In this document: piece after piece, positions 34,395 to 43,784 of the stretch | Layout: every line of letters starts with the position of its first letter | How positions within the stretch are numbered: the first letter of the stretch is position 1 | DNA from: Planctomycetota bacterium | GTDB taxonomy: Bacteria; Planctomycetota; UBA1135; GCA-002686595 | Reading direction: 5' to 3' | DNA length: 64,000 nucleotides | Assembly: GCA_021413885.1 (NCBI GenBank) | Contig: JAIOPM010000016.1 | Span: forward strand, 20,025-84,024 | Position numbers and translations under genes: made by a program | The notes under the pieces: generated by a model | What the model saw: the letters and a program-made list of their open reading frames with translations, nothing else | What the model was told of the DNA's origin: nothing | The model's database searches: none

Positions 34395-34982
34395 ATGCCT
34401 CCCGGACGCCTCTACGCGTTGCTCCTTGCGAGCTACCTCCTCGGGGCGCTCGTCACCGCCTACTACGTGGTGCGCGTCCGCGCCGGAGTCGATTTGCGCT
34501 CCCAGGGGAGCGGCACGCTCGGCGCGCGCAACGTCGGTCGCGTGCTCGGCAAAGGAGCCGCGGTCGCCGTCGCGCTCGTCGATCTCGCGAAGGGCGCGGG
34601 CGTAGTGCTGATCGCGCGCTCTCTCGAGCTCACACCGATCCACGGCGCGCTCGCGGCATGCGCCGCGGTGTGCGGCCACGTCTGGCCGCCGCAGTTGCGC
34701 TTCCGCGGCGGCAAGGGCGCGGCGATCGCGGGCGGCGCGTTGATCGCGCTCGATCCGCCCGTCGCCGGCGCCGCGTTGATCGTGCTCGCGCTCGTCTCGC
34801 TGCTGCTGCGCGACACGCAGCGCGGCGGACTCGCGGGTTTCGCGGCGTATCCGTTCCTCTCGTTCGCGTGGCGCGGACCGAGCGCCGGCGCGTGGGGAGC
34901 GTGTCTGTTGTCGGCGCTGGTGCTCGTCGCGCACCGGCGCGACCTGGCCGCCGGACCGAGGACGCGCGAGGTGGCGCCGTGA
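34395..34982 (+). CDS. plsY: Glycerol-3-phosphate acyltransferase PlsY
   Basis: Transfers acyl from acyl-phosphate to glycerol-3-phosphate in phospholipid synthesis. 195 residues, about five membrane helices. Both diagnostic loops are visible though slightly altered: GSGTLGARNVGRVLGKG (usually GSGNPGATNVLR) and GHVWPPQLRFRGGKGAAI (usually GHxFPvfxxFKGGKG). The ATG at 34395 directly precedes the first hydrophobic helix, and the box at 34376 supports it. Its stop overlaps the GTG of the GNAT-aminotransferase gene. Confidence 0.9.
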   Translation: MPPGRLYALLLASYLLGALVTAYYVVRVRAGVDLRSQGSGTLGARNVGRVLGKGAAVAVALVDLAKGAGVVLIARSLELTPIHGALAACAAVCGHVWPPQLRFRGGKGAAIAGGALIALDPPVAGAALIVLALVSLLLRDTQRGGLAGFAAYPFLSFAWRGPSAGAWGACLLSALVLVAHRRDLAAGPRTREVAP

Positions 34983-36586
34983 ACGGAACGCGCGACTGGA
35001 TCTTCAAGCGTCCCGATCGCGCGTGGGAGTTCGAGGCGATCCATCGCTTGAACTACGCCGCGTTCGTCGAGGAGATCCGGCAGCACGCGGAGAACTCCGA
35101 ACACCGGCTCGTCGATCGCTTCCACGAAGAGAACGAGTACGTGATCGGCGTCGACGAGGAGCGGCGCGAGCTGCTCGGCATGGCGGCGTTGCGCTGCAAG
35201 CGACCGTTCTCGCTCGACCTCAAGCTCCCGGACCTCGATCGACATCTCGATCCGCGTTGGCGTCCGTGCGAGCTCCGTCTCTGGACCGTGGTGCCGCGCA
35301 TGCGCCGCACCGCGTTCGTGCCCGAGTTCCTCGCGGCGTTGGTGTCGCGCGTGCGCGAGCTCGGCTTCGACCAAGGCTTGATCTCTGGGACGACGCGCCA
35401 AGTCGCGCTCTACACGCGCATGGGCTTCGAGCCGTTCGGGCCGTTGGTCGGCGGCGCCGACGCGTGGTTCCAACCGATGTGTCTCGACGTGCCGCGCTTC
35501 CTCTCGGTGTTGCCGCGCTCGGTCTCCGTCGCGCTCGGCGCGCGCGCGCCACTCAACTTCCTGCCGGGCCCGGTGCCGATCGCCGCCGAGACCACGGTCG
35601 CGCTCGGCGAGGCGCCGATCTCGCACCGCGACGGCGCGTTCTTGGTCCGCTTCGGCGCGTTGCGTCGCGACCTCGCTCGCACGCTCGGTGCGGAAGAGGT
35701 CGAGATCCTCGTCGGGTCGGGCACGCTCGCCAACGACGTCGTCGCGGGCGAGCTCGCGCAGCGCGTGCGCCGCGTGCTCGTGCCCGTCGACGGCGAGTTC
35801 GGCGCGCGGCTCGCCGACCAAGCGCGCCGCGCGGGGCTCGAAGTCGACGAATACGCGGTGCCGTGGGGGAGCGAGCTCGATCTCGCCGAACTCGAACGCC
35901 GCGCCGCGCGCGCCGACGCGTTGTGGGCGGTGCACTGCGAGACGTCGACCGGCGTCCTGCACGATCTCGTCGCGCTGAAGCGCGTCGCTGCTCGCGCGCG
36001 GATCCCGCTCGCGCTCGACGCGACGAGTTCGATCGGCGTCGTGCCGGTCGATCTCGGCGGCGTCGAGCTCGCGACCTGCACATCGGGCAAGGGCCTCGCG
36101 TCGTATCCCGGGCTCGCGCTGGTGTTCCATCGCGCGGAGCTGCCCGCCGCGACGCGGCCGTCGCCGCGCTACCTCGATCTGCGCGCGTGGGCCCGCCAGG
36201 ACGGCGTGCCGTACACGCATTCGTCGAACCTCGTCGGCGCGCTCGCGGCGTCGTGGCCGCGCGCGCTCGAGCGCGCGAGTTTCGAGCGGCGCGCGGCGCT
36301 CGCGCGGGAACTCTGGGTGTTGCTCGCGGAACTCGGGCTCGTGCCGTTGGTGGATTCCTCGCGCGCTTCGCCGGGCGTGTTCACGCTCGCGCTCGGTGCG
36401 CGGGCGGAGCGCGTCGCGCGGCGTCTCGCGCGCGAAGGCGTTTGGGTTTCCTGGCAGAGTCGCTACTTGCGCGAGCGCGGTTGGCTGCAGATCTGCTTGT
36501 TCGGCGAGCACGCGTCGTCCGAACTCGCGCTGTTGCGCGGCGCGTTCGAACGTGCGCTCGGCGCGCGCGCGCGCGTTCGACGCTGA
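34979..36586 (+). CDS. GNAT-like acyltransferase fused to a class V aminotransferase
   Basis: 535 residues. Residues about 1-190 look like an acyl-homoserine-lactone-synthase/GNAT-type domain (ELRLWTVVPRMRRTAFVPEF, then GLISGTTRQVALYTRMGFEP). Residues about 195-535 are a PLP class V aminotransferase of the alanine-glyoxylate group: LPGPVPIAAET, ETSTGVLHDL, LDATSSIGVVPVDLGG and the Schiff-base lysine Lys371 in CTSGKGLASYPG. The start is GTG, overlapping plsY. The product of either half cannot be named; the fusion suggests an aminated then acylated (or the reverse) metabolite, which is inference. Confidence 0.82.
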   Translation: MNGTRDWIFKRPDRAWEFEAIHRLNYAAFVEEIRQHAENSEHRLVDRFHEENEYVIGVDEERRELLGMAALRCKRPFSLDLKLPDLDRHLDPRWRPCELRLWTVVPRMRRTAFVPEFLAALVSRVRELGFDQGLISGTTRQVALYTRMGFEPFGPLVGGADAWFQPMCLDVPRFLSVLPRSVSVALGARAPLNFLPGPVPIAAETTVALGEAPISHRDGAFLVRFGALRRDLARTLGAEEVEILVGSGTLANDVVAGELAQRVRRVLVPVDGEFGARLADQARRAGLEVDEYAVPWGSELDLAELERRAARADALWAVHCETSTGVLHDLVALKRVAARARIPLALDATSSIGVVPVDLGGVELATCTSGKGLASYPGLALVFHRAELPAATRPSPRYLDLRAWARQDGVPYTHSSNLVGALAASWPRALERASFERRAALARELWVLLAELGLVPLVDSSRASPGVFTLALGARAERVARRLAREGVWVSWQSRYLRERGWLQICLFGEHASSELALLRGAFERALGARARVRR

Positions 36587-36713
36587 GCGCGGAAGCGCCC
36601 TCGAGCGCCGAGTCGGGTCGTTTCTTCCCGGTGGCGGATTCGGAGCGGTGCTTCAGTCGCGCCTTCGTCGCGGTCGATGCACCAGCCCACTTCTGCCTCG
36701 AGGAGCTCCCTAA

Positions 36714-37778
<1,065 letters not shown>

Positions 37779-37794
37779 GCTCCGGACTTCGCTC

Positions 37795-39492
37795 ATGGTC
37801 CGCATCTCGGGGAAGATCCGCCGACTGCTCGTCGACGCAGGCCTCGTCACCGACGAGGACTGGGCGGCAGCCAAGGCGAAAGGCGCGCAGCCGGTCGCGA
37901 CGCTCCTGCAGCAAGGCCTCCTCACCGAGGCCAAGTTGCTGGAGACGTTGGGGATCGCGGCGAGCATCCCCCCGATCGACCTCTCGCGCGTCAAGCCCGA
38001 TCCGGTCGCGCTCGAGTGCCTCACGCAGGAGGTCTGCCTCCAGAACGGCGTGCTGCCGATCGCGAAGAACGGCCACATCCTGACCGTCGCGATCGCGGAT
38101 CCGTTCGACGTGCTGCTGCTCGACGATCTCAAGCAGCTGTCGCGCTTGCACGTGCGTCCGGTGCTCTCGCATCCGGGCGCGATCAAGCAAGCGACCGACG
38201 CGATCTACGACCAGGGCGCGCAGCAGGTCAACGATCTGCTCGGTCGCATGGGCGCGGCCGACGTCGAGGTCAACGTCGATGCGGAGGCGGAGATCGTCGA
38301 CGCTTCGTCGGTCAGCGCGGACGACGCGCCGGCGGTCAAGCTGATCAACTTGATGATGCTGCAGGCGCTCAAAGAGCGCGCGAGCGACATCCACATCGAG
38401 CCCGGCGAAACCGCCGTGCGCGTGCGTCTGCGCGTCGACGGTGCGCTGCACGAGGTGATGCGGCCGCCCAGCACGATGCTCGCGGCGCTGATCTCGCGCC
38501 TGAAGATCATGTCGTCGCTCGACATCGCCGAGCGCTTCACGCCGCAGGACGGCAAATTCCAGATCCGCTACGAGAACCGCAAGATCGACCTGCGCTTGTC
38601 GATCCTGCCGGTCGTCGGCGGCGAAAAAGCCGTGATGCGGATCCTCGACACGGGGAGCATGGCGCTCAAGCTCGACACGCTCGGCTACGAGCCCAAGGCG
38701 CAGTCGGACATCAAGACCGCGATCAACGCGGCGTACGGCATGTTGCTGCTGACCGGACCGACCGGTTCGGGCAAGTCGACGACGCTGTACTCCTGCGTGA
38801 AGGAAGTAGCGACGCCGGACATCAACGTCGTGACCGTCGAGGATCCGGTCGAATACCGCATGGACGGCATCAACCAGGTGCCGGTCAACCCGAAGCGCGG
38901 GCTCACGTTCGCCGGCGCGTTGCGCTCGATCCTGCGTCAGGACCCCGACGTCGTGCTCGTCGGCGAAATCCGCGACCAAGAAACCGCGGACATCGCGGTG
39001 AAGGCCGCGCTCACCGGTCACTTGGTGCTCTCGACGCTGCACACCAACGATGCGGCGACGACCGTGACGCGTCTGATGGACATGGGGATCGACCCGTTCA
39101 TGGTGTCGAGCTCGCTGCTCTGCGTCGGCGCTCAGCGTCTCGCGCGCAAGCTCTGCGTGCACTGCCGCGTGAAGATCGAGCTGCCGACGCCGGAACTTCT
39201 TTCCGTCGGTTTCTTCGAGAGCGAGATCGCGGGGCTGGACCTCTGGGGGCCCACGCCGGCGGGCTGTCCGCGCTGCAAGGAGGGCTACAAGGGTCGGTTC
39301 GCGATCCTCGAGACGCTTCCTCTCACTCAAGAACTCAAGCGCTTGATCGTCGAACGTCGATCAGCGCAGGACATCAAGAACGTCGCGATCCGCGAGGGCA
39401 TGTTGACCTTGCGGCGCGTCGGCTTGTTGAACGTTTCGCGCGGCAAGACCTCGCTCGAGGAAGTGCTGCGGACGACGCTCGACGACAAGTAG
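37795..39492 (+). CDS. pilB: Type IV pilus assembly ATPase PilB (GspE family)
   Basis: Extension motor, 565 residues. The order is a GspE N-terminal domain (about 1-150), Walker A GPTGSGKSTT (Lys327), Asp box TVEDPVEYRMDGINQV, Walker B QDPDVVLVGEIRDQET and a four-cysteine zinc module (CVHC near 457 and CPRC near 491), which is usual in GspE/PilB. The GspE family sign RASDIHIEPGE is present. It follows pilT by 16 nt and precedes pilC by 12 nt, so the three are one operon. Confidence 0.96.
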   Translation: MVRISGKIRRLLVDAGLVTDEDWAAAKAKGAQPVATLLQQGLLTEAKLLETLGIAASIPPIDLSRVKPDPVALECLTQEVCLQNGVLPIAKNGHILTVAIADPFDVLLLDDLKQLSRLHVRPVLSHPGAIKQATDAIYDQGAQQVNDLLGRMGAADVEVNVDAEAEIVDASSVSADDAPAVKLINLMMLQALKERASDIHIEPGETAVRVRLRVDGALHEVMRPPSTMLAALISRLKIMSSLDIAERFTPQDGKFQIRYENRKIDLRLSILPVVGGEKAVMRILDTGSMALKLDTLGYEPKAQSDIKTAINAAYGMLLLTGPTGSGKSTTLYSCVKEVATPDINVVTVEDPVEYRMDGINQVPVNPKRGLTFAGALRSILRQDPDVVLVGEIRDQETADIAVKAALTGHLVLSTLHTNDAATTVTRLMDMGIDPFMVSSSLLCVGAQRLARKLCVHCRVKIELPTPELLSVGFFESEIAGLDLWGPTPAGCPRCKEGYKGRFAILETLPLTQELKRLIVERRSAQDIKNVAIREGMLTLRRVGLLNVSRGKTSLEEVLRTTLDDK

Positions 39493-39504
39493 GAGTCCCA
39501 CGCA

Positions 39505-40749
39505 GTGATCGCCTTCAAGTACGCAGCCAAGAAGTCCGGCGGCCAAACGGTCGAGGGCACCATCCAGGCCGACGACCGCACGCAAGCTCTCGCCGAGCTG
39601 CGCAAGCAGAACTTGGTCGTCCTCAAGGTCGAGCAAGTCGGCGGCGCGCAAGCGCCCGCGGCCGACGGCAAGCCGAAGCGCGGTTCGACGCTCTTCCAGG
39701 GCGGGCCGAAGGCTTCGTCCACCGAACTCGTGCTCTTCACCCGTCAGCTCTCGACGATGGTGAGCTCGGGTCTCGCGTTGCTCGAGTCGATCGAGGTGCT
39801 GGGCGAACAAGCCGAGACGCCCGGCATGAAGAAGACCTGCGCGAAGCTCGGCACCGAGCTGCGTGCGGGTTCCGATCTGTCGAGCGCGATGGAACACTGC
39901 CCGCGCGCGTTCTCGCCGCTCTACATCTCGATGGTGCGCGCCGGCGAAGCGTCGGGCCAGATGGACGTGATCCTCGCGCGTCTCGCCGACTACCTCGAAT
40001 CGAGCCAATCGCTGAAGCGCGAGATTCGCTCGGCGATGACGTACCCGGTGATCTCGTTGGTGCTCGTGCTCGGCATCACGGCCTTCCTGATGCTCGGAGT
40101 CGTGCCGACGTTCCGTCAAGTGTTCGACGGCCTCGGCGCGGAGCTCCCGGCGCTCACCAAATTCGTGCTCGGCGTCTCCGAGGCGATGCGCAACAACTGG
40201 ATCCTGATCTTGGGCGGCGGCGTCGGCCTGTTCGTGGCGATCGGGATCTTCCTCAAGACGGAAGTCGGCGGCCTGCTGTTCGACACGCTCGCGTTCAAGG
40301 CGCCGGTGTTCGGACCGCTCGGCAAGAAGGTCGCGCTCGCGCGTTTCGCGCGCACGTTCGCGACGCTGATCCGCTCGGGCGTTCCGATCATGGGCACGCT
40401 CGACATCGTCGCGGAGACCGCGGGCAACCGCTTGGTCACGCGCGCGGTGATGACGTCGAAGGAGAGCGTGCGCAACGGACAGTTGCTGTCCGAGCCGCTC
40501 GCCAAGTGCAAGATCTTCCCCGCGATGGTGGTGCGCATGATCGCCATCGGCGAGCGCACCGGCGCGCTCGAAGCGCTGCTCGAGAAGATCGCGGAGTTCT
40601 ACGACGCGCAAGTCAAGGCGGCGATCAAGTCGCTGACCAGCCTGATCGAGCCGATCCTGATCAGCTTCATGGGCGTGATCGTCGGCGGCGTCGTGCTCAG
40701 CGTGTTCCTGCCGATCCTCGACATCGTCGGGAAGCTCGGCGGCAACTGA
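39505..40749 (+). CDS. pilC: Type IV pilus inner-membrane platform protein PilC (GspF family)
   Basis: 414 residues with two GspF repeats. The N-terminus FKYAAKKSGGQTVEGTIQAD is typical; repeat 1 has FTRQLSTMVSSGLALLESIE and repeat 2 FARTFATLIRSGVPIMGTLD. Three membrane helices lie near 180, 230 and 385. The start is GTG, with AGGAG 9 nt upstream. It ends the pilT-B-C operon; a 9-bp hairpin follows. Confidence 0.96.
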   Translation: MIAFKYAAKKSGGQTVEGTIQADDRTQALAELRKQNLVVLKVEQVGGAQAPAADGKPKRGSTLFQGGPKASSTELVLFTRQLSTMVSSGLALLESIEVLGEQAETPGMKKTCAKLGTELRAGSDLSSAMEHCPRAFSPLYISMVRAGEASGQMDVILARLADYLESSQSLKREIRSAMTYPVISLVLVLGITAFLMLGVVPTFRQVFDGLGAELPALTKFVLGVSEAMRNNWILILGGGVGLFVAIGIFLKTEVGGLLFDTLAFKAPVFGPLGKKVALARFARTFATLIRSGVPIMGTLDIVAETAGNRLVTRAVMTSKESVRNGQLLSEPLAKCKIFPAMVVRMIAIGERTGALEALLEKIAEFYDAQVKAAIKSLTSLIEPILISFMGVIVGGVVLSVFLPILDIVGKLGGN

Positions 40750-40764
40750 CCTCAAGAATGCAAC

Positions 40765-40792
40765 GGAGACGGCTCGATAAGACGCCGTCTCC
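40765..40792 (+). terminator. Hairpin after pilC (weak terminator)
   Basis: GGAGACGGC (40765-40773) pairs with GCCGTCTCC (40784-40792) around a 10-nt loop, 15 nt after the pilC stop. No T-run follows, so it may only reduce read-through into pilA or stabilise the transcript end. Confidence 0.5.
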
Positions 40793-40986
40793 GACGACCA
40801 CGTGACTGGAACTTCGTTCCGGTCGCGGACGAAGGTGGAGAGCAGAGTTCGGCAGCGGCTTAGGTCTCGTGCGACTGCAAATCGCTCGGGGCTCAAGGTG
40901 CACGCCTGCCGGGTTCGATGATGACCTAACAGGCAATGCACCGACGCATGCGCGGCGGTGCCGGACGAAAACGGACAACTTCCAAG

Positions 40987-41718
40987 ATGATGCACAAACG
41001 TAGTAACGCTGGTTTCACGCTGATCGAACTCATGATCGTCGTGGCGATCATCGCCATCATCGCTTCGGTGGCCATTCCGAAGCTGATGGCGGCGCGCCTC
41101 TCGGCCAACGAGTCGGCCGCGATCTCGACGCTTCGATCGATTTCCTCGGCCCAGGCCCAAGCTCAATCGTCGGGCGCCATCGACTCCGATGGTGACGGCG
41201 CTGGCGAGTACGGCTTCTTCGGCGAGCTCTCGGGCGCCGATCCCTGCCGCGTCAGCGCGGCCGGTGTGCCGGCCGCCGGTGTCGTCGGTACCGACGAGCT
41301 GAACCCGGCCGTCATGTCGACGGCGTTCGGCAACGTGGCGAACAGCCAAGTGGTTCGTTCGGGCTACATCTTCCAGATCTACCTGCCCGCGGCGACCGTC
41401 GCCGGTGTGACGGGTTCGGTCGTGGAAAATGCGACGGGTGGTGCGGTTGCGCCGTACCCCGACCCGGACAACGGCGAAGTGCTGTGGTGCTGCTATGCCT
41501 GGCCGCAAGCGGTCACGCAATCGGGCAACCGCTGCTTCTTCATCAACCAAGAAGGCGACTTGCTCCAGACGCAGAACCGCGGCGCGGCGGCCTACACGGC
41601 CACCGGCGGCGGCCCGCTCTTCGACGCGGTCTTCTCGGTCGCGGGCGACATGGCCTCTCCGCTCGGCGTCAACGGCGTCGCGGCGACGGACGCCAACACG
41701 TGGACCGCGGTCCAGTAA
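40987..41718 (+). CDS. pilA: Type IV pilin (major pilin PilA)
   Basis: 243 residues. A short basic leader (MMHKRSNAG) precedes the class III cleavage site G|FTLIELMIVVAIIAII, with Glu at +5, the substrate form for PilD. The alpha-1 helix continues through LMAARLSANESAAISTLRSI, a pattern shared with pilins of delta-like and planctomycete-type bacteria. The globular part has four Cys (DPCRVS, LWCCYAW, NRCFF), likely disulphide pairs. A second ATG at 40990 is equivalent. It has a 237-nt upstream gap with no -24/-12 sigma-54 site that I could find, and a strong terminator after it. Confidence 0.93.
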   Translation: MMHKRSNAGFTLIELMIVVAIIAIIASVAIPKLMAARLSANESAAISTLRSISSAQAQAQSSGAIDSDGDGAGEYGFFGELSGADPCRVSAAGVPAAGVVGTDELNPAVMSTAFGNVANSQVVRSGYIFQIYLPAATVAGVTGSVVENATGGAVAPYPDPDNGEVLWCCYAWPQAVTQSGNRCFFINQEGDLLQTQNRGAAAYTATGGGPLFDAVFSVAGDMASPLGVNGVAATDANTWTAVQ

Positions 41719-41742
41719 GCTCGAACTCGAGCACGACAGATT

Positions 41743-41785
41743 GCGCGAGGCGTCGCTCTTCGGAGCGGCGCCTCGTGCGCTTTTC
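41743..41785 (+). terminator. Strong UUCG-tetraloop terminator after pilA
   Basis: The stem CGAGGCGTCGCTC / GAGCGGCGCCTCG (41746-41758 and 41763-41775, one G-U pair) is closed by the extra-stable TTCG loop and followed by a TTTT run at 41781-41784. It lies between pilA and the convergent tatD and may serve pilA mainly. Confidence 0.85.
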
Positions 41786-41811
41786 GGAGCTGCGTGACGC
41801 GCCGCTCCGAC

Positions 41812-42573
41812 TCACGCGAGGCTGAACAGGCGCGTCGCGTTCGCGCTGGTGAGCCGAGCGAGTTCATCGTTCGAAACGCCGCGTTCGCGCGCGACGACCG
41901 CGAGCGTCTCCGTGAGGAACGCGGGCTCGTTGCGCTCGCCGCGGTGCGATTTCGGCGCCAGGTAGGGCGCGTCGGTCTCGACGACGATGCGGTCGCTCGG
42001 CACGGCGCGCGCCGCCGCGCGGTTCGCGTCGTTCTTCGGATACGTGACGACGCCCGAGAACGAGATGTAGTAGCCGAGGTCGAGGTAGGGGGCGAGTTCG
42101 TCCGGCCCCATCGACCAGCAGTGCATCACGCCGGTCACGTCGCGTCGTTCCGCGAGCACCTCGGCCATCCGCGGATGCGCGTCGCGGCAATGGATGATCA
42201 CCGGCTTCCGCACGCGGTGCGCGAGCTCGAGATGGAAGCGCAGGCTCTCGACCTGCACGTCGTGCGGCGAGAGCGAACGGAAGAAGTCGAGCCCGGTCTC
42301 GCCGATCGCGACGCAACGCGGATCGCGCGCGAGCTCCTCGATCGTCGCGCGATCGGTCGCGAGCTTCTCCGCGCAATCGTGCGGATGGATCCCCGCGGTC
42401 GGGTAGAGACCTGGATGTTTGGCGGCGAGCTCGAACGCCTGTCGTGAACTCGTCGCGTCCGTCCCGACGACGACCATGCGCGTGACGCCGGACTCGCGCG
42501 CGCGCGCCAGCATCGCCTCCCGATCGACGTCGAACTTGTCGTAGAAGACGTGGGCGTGCGTGTCGGTGATCAC
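41812..42573 (-). CDS. tatD: TatD family metal-dependent deoxyribonuclease
   Basis: 253 residues, the family length. Metal-ligand motifs are visible: DTHAHVFYDKF, GIHPHDCAEK, AIGETGLDFFRSL, PVIIHCRDAHPRM, GVMHCWSMGP and ETDAPYLAPKSHRG. TatD proteins are 3'-5' exonucleases/hydrolases. The start GTG (complement at 42573) overlaps the stop of the upstream gene (GTGA on the minus strand), so the pair is translationally coupled. The frame open further upstream is a shadow. Confidence 0.95.
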   Translation of the reverse strand: MITDTHAHVFYDKFDVDREAMLARARESGVTRMVVVGTDATSSRQAFELAAKHPGLYPTAGIHPHDCAEKLATDRATIEELARDPRCVAIGETGLDFFRSLSPHDVQVESLRFHLELAHRVRKPVIIHCRDAHPRMAEVLAERRDVTGVMHCWSMGPDELAPYLDLGYYISFSGVVTYPKNDANRAAARAVPSDRIVVETDAPYLAPKSHRGERNEPAFLTETLAVVARERGVSNDELARLTSANATRLFSLA

Positions 42574-43460
42574 GGACAATTCTTCTGGATCATGTCGGCG
42601 AGGAACAGCAGGAACATCCGATCGACTTCGTGATCGGCGACGCGCTCGAGCAACGCGCACGCGTCCGCTTGCGGCATTCCGTCGACCGCGGCTTGCGCGG
42701 CCTTGCGTCGCAGGTAGCCGTCGGAACCCGACTCGGTGAGGATCAACTCCAACGCATCGCGCGCGATCGGCGAAGTCGAGTGCCCGAGCTCCTCGATCGC
42801 GCGATAGCGTGCGTCCGCCGGCTGCGAGATCCCGATCGCGACGTCGGCGAGCAGACGTTCGTCGAGCGTGCCCGCCTTGCGCCCCGCGACGATCCAGCAG
42901 TCGAGCAACGTCTCCTGCGGCGGATACGTCGACGCGCGATGCGGCTCGCGGACCAACGCGGTCAGCAGCTCGTACGCCTTCTGCGGCGCGACGTCCGCGA
43001 ACAGGCGCACCGCATTGGTGCGGACGTGGAGCGAGAAGTCCGGACCGTACGTCGTCACGATGTGCGCGAGAGGTTCCTCGAGCGTCGCGGGATCGCAGTG
43101 GCTCGCGACGTCGAGCAGCGCGATGCGCAAGTCTTCGTCGGTCTTCGCGACCTCCTGGAAACGCTCCCACGCCGCGCGGCCGAGCTCCGGCGGTCCCGCG
43201 CGCAGGCGTTCGAGCGTGTTGCGGCGCAGGGTGAGCGCGCGGTCCTTCACGTCGCTGGTCGACGAATCGGAGACCGGCACGAAGGCCTCCTCGAGGTCGC
43301 GCAGCATCGGGGCCACGTCGACGACGGGCTTTTCCGACGCGCGGCCGTCGCAACCGGCGAGCAGGAGGAGCGCGGTGTGCGCGAGCGCACGAAGTCCGTG
43401 CGAGAAGCGGCGGTGGGATCGGTCGATCGACCGGACGGGAGCGGCGGCGAGGGTCGGCAT
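42570..43460 (-). CDS. Lipoprotein with HEAT-like helical repeats, unknown function
   Basis: 296 residues. The N-terminal signal ends in a lipobox LLAGC (Cys37). The rest is alpha-helical with a HEAT-like alternation (for example AARARDALELI-type and YLRRKAAQAAVDGMPQADA), no catalytic motif seen. It precedes and overlaps tatD, which is an odd partner. The ATG at 43460 sits 15 nt after a TACCTT box on the minus strand and lacks a Shine-Dalgarno sequence. Function unknown. Confidence 0.7.
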   Translation of the reverse strand: MPTLAAAPVRSIDRSHRRFSHGLRALAHTALLLLAGCDGRASEKPVVDVAPMLRDLEEAFVPVSDSSTSDVKDRALTLRRNTLERLRAGPPELGRAAWERFQEVAKTDEDLRIALLDVASHCDPATLEEPLAHIVTTYGPDFSLHVRTNAVRLFADVAPQKAYELLTALVREPHRASTYPPQETLLDCWIVAGRKAGTLDERLLADVAIGISQPADARYRAIEELGHSTSPIARDALELILTESGSDGYLRRKAAQAAVDGMPQADACALLERVADHEVDRMFLLFLADMIQKNCP

Positions 43461-43475
43461 GGCGGCAGGTGGGAG

Positions 43476-43481
43476 AAGGTA
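43476..43481 (-). promoter_or_regulatory. Minus-strand TAnnnT box of the tatD operon
   Basis: TACCTT on the minus strand ends 15 nt before the ATG of the HEAT-like lipoprotein. The sequence between is pyrimidine-rich with no Shine-Dalgarno. Confidence 0.45.
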
Positions 43482-43634
43482 ACCAGCCGAGGGCTCGGCG
43501 GCATGGGCCGTGCTGCGCGAAGCGCCATCCGGCCTGCCGATCCCGGAGCGCGCAAGATCCGCGCCCGACGCGCTCGCGTTCCGAGTCGCGCTCGGTACGC
43601 AAGAGAAAATGGCAACAGATCGGCTCCCGGTTCT

Positions 43635-43640
43635 TATAGT
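43635..43640 (+). promoter_or_regulatory. TATAGT -10 box upstream of lipoprotein D
   Basis: TATAGT (context TTCTTATAGTGGCG) is 144 nt before the ATG. An imperfect -35 (TGGCAA at 43610-43615) is 19 nt upstream. Confidence 0.4.
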
Positions 43641-43784
43641 GGCGCGCCCCGCATTCCGGGCGAGGCATGCGCCCGAGCGCCGAGAGGGTCCACCCGCATG
43701 TGGAGTCGCTTCGACGCTGCCGTGCGCCTAACCGTACGCCGACCCGCCGCCAACCCGCCCTTGGGGAGTCCCCGCATTCAACCC

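Larger units (their letters stand above)
43461..43784 (+). other. Divergent intergenic region between the tatD operon and lipoprotein D
   Basis: 324 bases with promoters pointing both ways: a minus-strand TACCTT (43476-43481) and a plus-strand TATAGT (43635-43640). No gene supported. The plus leader would be about 138 nt. Confidence 0.6.

Noticed and set aside
40750..40986. A sigma-54 (-24/-12) promoter before pilA
   Set aside because: pilA is sigma-54 dependent in many bacteria and rpoN is present, but no GG-N10-GC pair with flanking TGGCAC/TTGC character was found.
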